Origin: Acidimicrobiaceae bacterium UBA2093
GTDB taxonomy: Bacteria; Actinomycetota; Acidimicrobiia; Acidimicrobiales; Ilumatobacteraceae
DNA length: 6,477 nt
Direction: 5' to 3'
Assembly (NCBI GenBank): GCA_002331255.1
Contig: DCZD01000032.1
Location: 1,149 to 7,625, forward strand
The first letter of the stretch is position 1. Each line of letters opens with the position of its first letter. Of this stretch, positions 1 through 3,868 are shown in pieces. The notes beneath the pieces were generated by a model. That model was not told the DNA's origin. It did not search any database and saw only the letters and a program-made list of their open reading frames with translations. The position numbers and the translations under genes were made by a program.

Positions 1-1310
1 CCGTCACCATTCCGGGCGAGGGAACTTTTTCGTTGAATCAGACAACCAACATTGTCTCCTACACGGCGCTCTCCACTGCGACAGCAGGAACAAAGTCTGC
101 TGTGACGTACCGCGTCACCGATGTGCTTGGTCAGACTGCCTCAAGCACTCTCACTCCCATCATTCCATTGCCGCCTTCGGCCACTGATGACACATCAAGG
201 GATGAATGGGATGTCAACCAAACCTTGACACCGCTCGCCAACGACACATTCCTCGCTTCTGTCCCGGCTGATGCATCAACAATTCGCCTGTGCAGTGTGT
301 CGCCAGTGCAGACACCAAACAATTGTGACAAGATGTCGGTGACAGTGTCGGGTGAGGGCACATACACATTGGGCACAAACGGGACAGTCACATTTGACCC
401 TCTCCCGACTTTCATTGGAACCGTAGCTACGCCAGTCCGGTACCAAGTAGCTGACGTTCTCGGCCAGACAGTGTCTGCGACGCTGACACCGACTGTGGTG
501 CCACCTCCGATTCCCCAGGCTTTGCTGGACACCGGAAGTGCGATGCAGGGTCGTGTTGTGAAACTGCAGCCGTGGCTGAATGACTCGGCAACAACCGATG
601 CAGTCACAACTTCTAGTACTTCGCTTCGGCCTGTCTCGTTGGTTCCATCAAGCATCCGGTTCTGCGGAACCCAGAAGATGGCTACGAGCAGTGCGGTTTC
701 TCCTAAACCAGAAGCGTGCACTTTAACGAGTTTGACAACCGCAGACGGTAAGTACACGGTTGATACCAAGACCGGTGTGGTCACATTCGTACACCGCAAG
801 GGGTTCGTCGGCCAGGTGACAGAACCCGTGACTTACCAGATTGCGAACAACTGGTCGGGCAGTTACGGACCCGGGTTGACGACTGCAGAACTCATCCCAA
901 CCATCATCCCGCCAAACGTTCCGTCGGTTTCTGTCGGTGATTTGGTTTGGCGTGACCTGAACGGTGACGGGTACCAGGGCCCAGCAGATTACGGCATCGC
1001 TGGCGTAAGGGTGTCGCTATTCACGGCTGGAGGCAAACCAGCCAGGGATCTATCTGGGGATCCAGTGGCATCGTTGGTCACCAACAAATATGGGAAGTAC
1101 CGCTTCACGAACTTGCCGGCAGGCAAGTACATGGTGCGTGTCACGTATCCACCTGGTTACCGCTCGACCATTCCTGACCTGCCTGGTAGAGAGAGAAATT
1201 CATCCACGAATATGGCTGTCTCCCGTCAGCTTGCGATTGGTGAAGTTGATAACTCGCTGGACTTTGGGATGGTGCCGAAAATGAAGCGGAGCTTGGCTTA
1301 CACGAAGTAA
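1..1310 (+). CDS. Secreted adhesin-like protein with CshA-type fibril repeats and an SdrD B-like domain (3' part)
   Basis: The frame is open from the first complete codon at position 3 to the TAA at 1308-1310, so the gene starts before the window. A TTG at 33 is internal, because the codons before it already encode repeat sequence (VTIPGEGTFSL). Modules in order: tail of one CshA-type fibril repeat (to about 170), a complete repeat (about 171-500), a second, more divergent complete repeat (about 501-914), then an SdrD B-like, Cna-B-type beta-sandwich (about 927-1274). The repeats share GEGTYTL, GTVTFDP, a P-V-x-Y-Q-V-A-D strand and LGQT. The SdrD B-like module has VGDLVWRDLNGDG, with a DLNGDG loop typical of calcium binding, and the YGKYRFTNLPAGKYMVRV strand pair. 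Each complete repeat carries a Cys pair. In known families such modules form extended cell-surface stalks for adhesion. The protein ends 12 residues after the last module (PKMKRSLAYTK region) with no membrane segment or complete sortase signal, so the mode of attachment is unknown. The stop abuts that of the convergent gene. Confidence 0.9.
   Translation, partial: VTIPGEGTFSLNQTTNIVSYTALSTATAGTKSAVTYRVTDVLGQTASSTLTPIIPLPPSATDDTSRDEWDVNQTLTPLANDTFLASVPADASTIRLCSVSPVQTPNNCDKMSVTVSGEGTYTLGTNGTVTFDPLPTFIGTVATPVRYQVADVLGQTVSATLTPTVVPPPIPQALLDTGSAMQGRVVKLQPWLNDSATTDAVTTSSTSLRPVSLVPSSIRFCGTQKMATSSAVSPKPEACTLTSLTTADGKYTVDTKTGVVTFVHRKGFVGQVTEPVTYQIANNWSGSYGPGLTTAELIPTIIPPNVPSVSVGDLVWRDLNGDGYQGPADYGIAGVRVSLFTAGGKPARDLSGDPVASLVTNKYGKYRFTNLPAGKYMVRVTYPPGYRSTIPDLPGRERNSSTNMAVSRQLAIGEVDNSLDFGMVPKMKRSLAYTK
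171..914 (+). repeat. Two complete CshA-type fibril repeats (protein-level tandem repeat)
   Basis: The repeat units are about 171-500 and 501-914, and a third unit's tail lies before 171. Conserved blocks are an Ile-Arg-aromatic/Leu-Cys strand (Cys codons 291 and 663), a second Cys (324 and 717), a GxYT or GKYTVD strand, and a V-T-F strand followed by F-x-G. The nucleotide sequences have diverged strongly although the protein pattern is kept. This points to old repeats under selection rather than recent duplication. The second unit has a longer insert between its cysteines (17 residues against 10). Confidence 0.75.
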
Positions 1311-1862
1311 TCAGGGGTTGTCGTTGACAACGCTTGTTACTTCTGCAGCTAGTTGGCGCAACTTCTCGAACTTGACGTACAGCTCACCGGCTTGTGCCTT
1401 TGCATCGTCGATTATCCGTTCAGCTTCGATCTGAGCCATTAGTAGAGTTTCTGTCGCATCGTTAACCGACTTTGACCTGATCTCCTCTACCTCTTTGTCG
1501 AATGCTGCCCGCTCCTCAGCGAGTTCGGCGCGGGCAGCATCAATGTCGGCCGCAGTCGAGTTCCGAAGGTCCTCCGTCTCGAACGCTGCAGTGTCACGCA
1601 TCCGTTGGGTGTCGCGATACACCTCAGTAATCAGGATCGTCAGCAACTGAAGAACCTCTTGAGTGACCAGGGTCTGGAAGTCATCCATTTGCTGCGCAAC
1701 ATCGCGGAATGCCTGTTCGACATCACTTGCTTTGTATCTTCCTCGACGGGGCTTCAGGTCGGGCAACACTAGGGCCCTCTGTTGGTTCGACATCTTCGAG
1801 ACGATGACCTCGCGGGCTATCTCCCCAGTGTCGTTTGATGTGAGATCAATTTCATTAGCCAT
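1311..1862 (-). CDS. DivIVA-like coiled-coil protein
   Basis: The predicted product has 183 residues and starts at the ATG at 1862 (MANEIDLTS). This start is chosen over an ATG 21 codons upstream because AGAGGAG lies 6 bases before it and the longer form would overlap the sortase much more. Residues 1-40 are polar. Residues 41-62 (GRYKASDVEQAFRDVAQQM) recall the N-terminal membrane-curvature domain of DivIVA/Wag31 proteins. From about residue 50 to 175 it is almost entirely helical heptads, rich in Ala, Glu, Arg and Asp. The ATETLL-x-AQ-x-EAERIIDDAKAQA stretch (about 136-158) strongly resembles the C-terminal coiled coil of that family. There is no signal peptide or membrane span, so it is probably cytoplasmic or peripheral. 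Its start overlaps the sortase stop by 8 bases, implying translational coupling. DivIVA relatives recruit wall-synthesis machinery to sites in the cell, so helping to locate the sortase or its substrates is plausible but inferred. The gene call is firm; the family assignment is moderate, and a generic coiled-coil scaffold is the alternative. Confidence 0.75.
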   Translation of the reverse strand: MANEIDLTSNDTGEIAREVIVSKMSNQQRALVLPDLKPRRGRYKASDVEQAFRDVAQQMDDFQTLVTQEVLQLLTILITEVYRDTQRMRDTAAFETEDLRNSTAADIDAARAELAEERAAFDKEVEEIRSKSVNDATETLLMAQIEAERIIDDAKAQAGELYVKFEKLRQLAAEVTSVVNDNP

Positions 1863-2949
1863 TGGATACTCCTCTGAGGAATGGTTTCGTGGCACGAAGA
1901 CGTCCGCGGACAATGAGCCGCTCATTCGTTGTGCCGATTGGTGTACAGGTGGTCAGTGTTATTGAGTCGAATCCGATGTAACCAATGACGGAGACATCGC
2001 TCGGTGACACATTGAAAGTCGGTGCGCCCTCTCCATTTGGAATTACCTCGTAACGGTTGATGTTGTCTTCGTGCACGACAAAGATTGAGTCGGCGACTTG
2101 CATGCGATCGAGAAAGTAGAAAGGGGCCGGCTTAGTTGTGCGGTGTCCCGCAAGACCAAGATTTCCTTTGTCCCCGAGCGCAGCAGTGGTTCTGTACCAC
2201 CCCACGCCCCTACCAAGTTCTGGATCAGATACGCCATTCAGAATGCGCATACGTAAGTGCAACCGTGGGATGACTAAATATGGTCTGCCGTCGTCCGGGA
2301 TCCCAGCCAAAAGAAGAGACTCGGTTGTGTCGGTCATGGGCTGCAGCACACCGTTGGGTGATGCCACTGTCATAGCCTCTAGTGGGACAGGTGGTTCGAC
2401 GCGAGTCGCAAGCGGTGATGTATCCGTTATCAATTCAGATGACTGAAGTGGTTCGGCTGCTAAAGCAGCATTGCCGTGCTGTTTCGAACTTTCAGAGGCG
2501 ACGATAAATGAACCGATCACCAAAAGGACGCTGGTGAAGATGGTCGACAAGGCCAAGTGTGTGGTTCTGGCAGGCGTCGAGGACGACATTGACCGACCTG
2601 CAACGAAAGCGTGGGTAAGAATTCGGCGCTCTCCATGGGCCCGATTGACATGAATCGTTGCCGTGGACCACGACGAATTGGGTTGCACCTCAAACGACAA
2701 TTCATGCAGTGAGTGGGATACGCCGGTCTGGACAGTCCCCGGTGGGCAACTTGCCATGGTGGCTGCCCGAAGTTGCAACGTAACAGTGGTCGACTGACGG
2801 CTCTGGGTGCGAACTCGTGCTCGTACCTTCAGTGTGGATAGAGCCGATGATTTAGGAGATTTGGTCCGAACCCGAATGTCGACATGGCGAGTTCCCTGCG
2901 CGTCCAGAATGCTGGCGACAAACCGCTCCACCGCGGTGCACCGTAGCAT
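1855..2949 (-). CDS. Membrane-anchored sortase, class E-like, with a long N-terminal extension
   Basis: Sortases are cysteine transpeptidases on the outer face of the membrane that cut a C-terminal sorting signal and link the protein to the wall or to another protein. The longest form has 364 residues. The catalytic domain is about 225-352: VIPRLHLRMRI strand, LAGHRTT with catalytic His269, a PFYFLDRM-x-VAD-x-I block, TLTTCTP with Cys335, and NERLIV with Arg344. LAGHRTT followed by P-F is typical of class E, whose usual substrates carry LAXTG; class D is the alternative. A single membrane span lies at about 133-152 (LALSTIFTSVLLVIGSFIVA), followed by a Pro/Thr/Ser-rich stem. Residues 1-130 are a basic, beta-strand-rich extension that I do not recognise. 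The ATG at 2949 is the most upstream possible start because an in-frame TAG directly precedes it. A later start (for example the ATG at 2757) would remove part of the extension but keep the membrane span. It is the first gene of a two-gene operon divergent from a TetR regulator. An inverted repeat overlaps its start codon. Confidence 0.9.
   Translation of the reverse strand: MLRCTAVERFVASILDAQGTRHVDIRVRTKSPKSSALSTLKVRARVRTQSRQSTTVTLQLRAATMASCPPGTVQTGVSHSLHELSFEVQPNSSWSTATIHVNRAHGERRILTHAFVAGRSMSSSTPARTTHLALSTIFTSVLLVIGSFIVASESSKQHGNAALAAEPLQSSELITDTSPLATRVEPPVPLEAMTVASPNGVLQPMTDTTESLLLAGIPDDGRPYLVIPRLHLRMRILNGVSDPELGRGVGWYRTTAALGDKGNLGLAGHRTTKPAPFYFLDRMQVADSIFVVHEDNINRYEVIPNGEGAPTFNVSPSDVSVIGYIGFDSITLTTCTPIGTTNERLIVRGRLRATKPFLRGVSNG
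1869..1875 (-). promoter_or_regulatory. Shine-Dalgarno site of the DivIVA-like gene
   Basis: The minus strand reads AGAGGAG here, 6 bases before the ATG at 1862. It lies inside the last codons of the sortase gene. It decides the start of the downstream gene and supports coupled translation. Confidence 0.75.
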
Positions 2950-2974
2950 CTACCTTATTGAAATTAAGGTAGAT
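2948..2974. promoter_or_regulatory. Perfect 10-bp inverted repeat: candidate TetR operator
   Basis: The arms are ATCTACCTTA (2948-2957) and TAAGGTAGAT (2965-2974), exact reverse complements separated by 7 bases (TTGAAAT), so the site spans 27 bp. It lies between the divergent sortase and TetR genes and covers the first bases of the sortase start codon. Palindromes of this size in this position are the normal binding sites of TetR-family dimers, which usually repress their own gene and the divergent neighbour. Binding here would block initiation of the sortase operon. That the adjacent TetR protein binds it is inference. No second copy was noticed elsewhere in the window. Confidence 0.7.
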
Positions 2975-2988
2975 ACACCTTGGATCAA
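2961..2988 (-). promoter_or_regulatory. Candidate promoter of the sortase operon
   Basis: On the minus strand TTGATC (2988-2983) is followed after 16 bases by TAATTT (2966-2961). The -35 is a fair match and the -10 a weak one. Transcription would begin about 5 bases before the ATG at 2949, a near-leaderless arrangement common in actinobacteria. The -10 lies inside the inverted repeat, which would explain repression. An alternative -10 on the same strand is TTATAC (3010-3005), but it has no good -35. Confidence 0.3.
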
Positions 2989-3005
2989 CCGGCCGACGCG
3001 ACTCG

Positions 3006-3011
3006 TATAAC
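3006..3011 (+). promoter_or_regulatory. Candidate -10 element of the TetR gene
   Basis: TATAAC matches the -10 consensus at five of six positions. A possible -35, TTGGAT (2980-2985), is 20 bases upstream, which is longer than usual. The inverted repeat at 2948-2974 would lie just upstream of this promoter. The leader would be about 60 bases. Confidence 0.3.
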
Positions 3012-3080
3012 GAAGACCATCGAATTCGGGGGAACCGAAGCCCCCAGCGACCCTTGCCTTGCTGGGTGAAAACTATTCTC

Positions 3081-3686
3081 ATGCATATGTCGGGGCTATC
3101 ACCAACGCGGTCTCGAATGATCGACGCAGCGATCGAGATGATAGAAGTCGGCGGTGAGGCATCAGTTCGAGTGGCGTTGGTCGCATCTGCACTCGGGGTG
3201 TCCGAGCCAGCGGTCTATCACCACTTCGAGAATCGTGCAGAGCTGGTTACGGCGGCGTACATCGTGTGGTACGAACGAAACCTTCTGATGGATCCTTCAC
3301 CCGAAGCCGTGATGCGAATGGTTCAAAGTCGCGAGGACTACGAGAGGTCTTTCAGGATGACTCTCGAGTGGAGTTTTGCACCCGAGAGGGTACGGGCACG
3401 TTCGATTCGTGTCGCCGTATTGGGGGCTGCCCAGACCAATACCGAACTTCGGTCTGCGATCAATGACATCAACGTCAAATTCCTAACAACTGTTGCCGAC
3501 AATATCCGAACGGGCCAGTCAAATGGCTGGGTAAAACTCGACGTCGATCCAACCGCACTGGCCTTCTGGCTGCACGGACAACTCACTGGCAGATTTTTTG
3601 CGGAGATGACTGACGGCCACGTTGACCTAGATGCCTGGAACGCCATTTCGACTCAGGCGGTTCTTGCATCCATTCGGCCAGACTGA
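3081..3686 (+). CDS. TetR/AcrR-family transcriptional regulator
   Basis: The product has 201 residues from the ATG at 3081, a normal length for the family. The helix-turn-helix domain occupies about residues 8-58: an R-x-RMIDAAIEMI first helix, then VRVALVASALGVSEPAVYHHFENRAEL, in which ALGVSEPAVYHHF contains the recognition helix (about 41-49). The rest is the all-helical ligand-binding and dimerisation half (about 60-200), including EWSF, a RVAVLGAAQTN helix and a FWLHGQLTGRFF helix; it is too variable to predict the ligand. An ATG at 3087 is equally possible. TTG at 3054 or GTG at 3066 would add a few unconserved residues. No strong ribosome binding site separates these; GGGTGA at 3064-3069 is the best match. 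It is divergent from the sortase operon with a perfect palindrome between them, so it probably represses that operon and perhaps itself. Whether it also controls the large surface gene downstream in the same direction is unknown. Confidence 0.93.
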   Translation: MHMSGLSPTRSRMIDAAIEMIEVGGEASVRVALVASALGVSEPAVYHHFENRAELVTAAYIVWYERNLLMDPSPEAVMRMVQSREDYERSFRMTLEWSFAPERVRARSIRVAVLGAAQTNTELRSAINDINVKFLTTVADNIRTGQSNGWVKLDVDPTALAFWLHGQLTGRFFAEMTDGHVDLDAWNAISTQAVLASIRPD

Positions 3687-3868
3687 TTCAGTCATCGTCA
3701 ACTCCCATCGTTACGTCGTGCGACTTAGGTCGTATCTGACGTTGATGTTTGACGACTACCCCACATGGAAGTGACGCACCCGCAATAGCCTTCAGCCACG
3801 CGCGTTTGGAGCAGTCGAACGTCGAGCCGGAAAAATTTTAACCTTCGTCAAAGACCTACTTTGTAATC
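3687..3868. other. Intergenic stretch between the TetR gene and the large surface protein gene
   Basis: No gene is supported here. A short palindrome (GACTGA-T-TCAGTC, 3681-3693) overlaps the TetR stop, and small stems occur around 3715-3732 (GTCG/CGAC and CGAC-TTAG-GTCG). None is followed by a T-run, so no intrinsic terminator is called. A TTGACG at 3749-3754 looks like a -35 but lacks a matching -10. The AT-rich patch at 3831-3841 contains the in-frame TAA (3839-3841) that bounds the next gene. Confidence 0.5.

Noticed and set aside
131..799. Long minus-strand open frame of 222 codons inside the adhesin gene
   Set aside because: The plus strand encodes clear CshA-type repeats over the same bases; the minus product has no recognisable domain and is a frame shadow.
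3025..3045. Alternative small hairpins (TTCGG/CCGAA and GGGGG/CCCCC) in the TetR leader
   Set aside because: Five-base stems in a GC-rich leader are common by chance, and there is no T-run or known riboswitch pattern.
3681..3755. Possible terminator after the TetR gene
   Set aside because: The stems are short or have very long loops, and no T-run follows.
3838..3867. Promoter-like TTAACC, 18 bases, TGTAAT before the large surface gene
   Set aside because: The start of transcription would fall at about 3874, after the only plausible start codon (GTG 3869), and would remove the signal peptide start.
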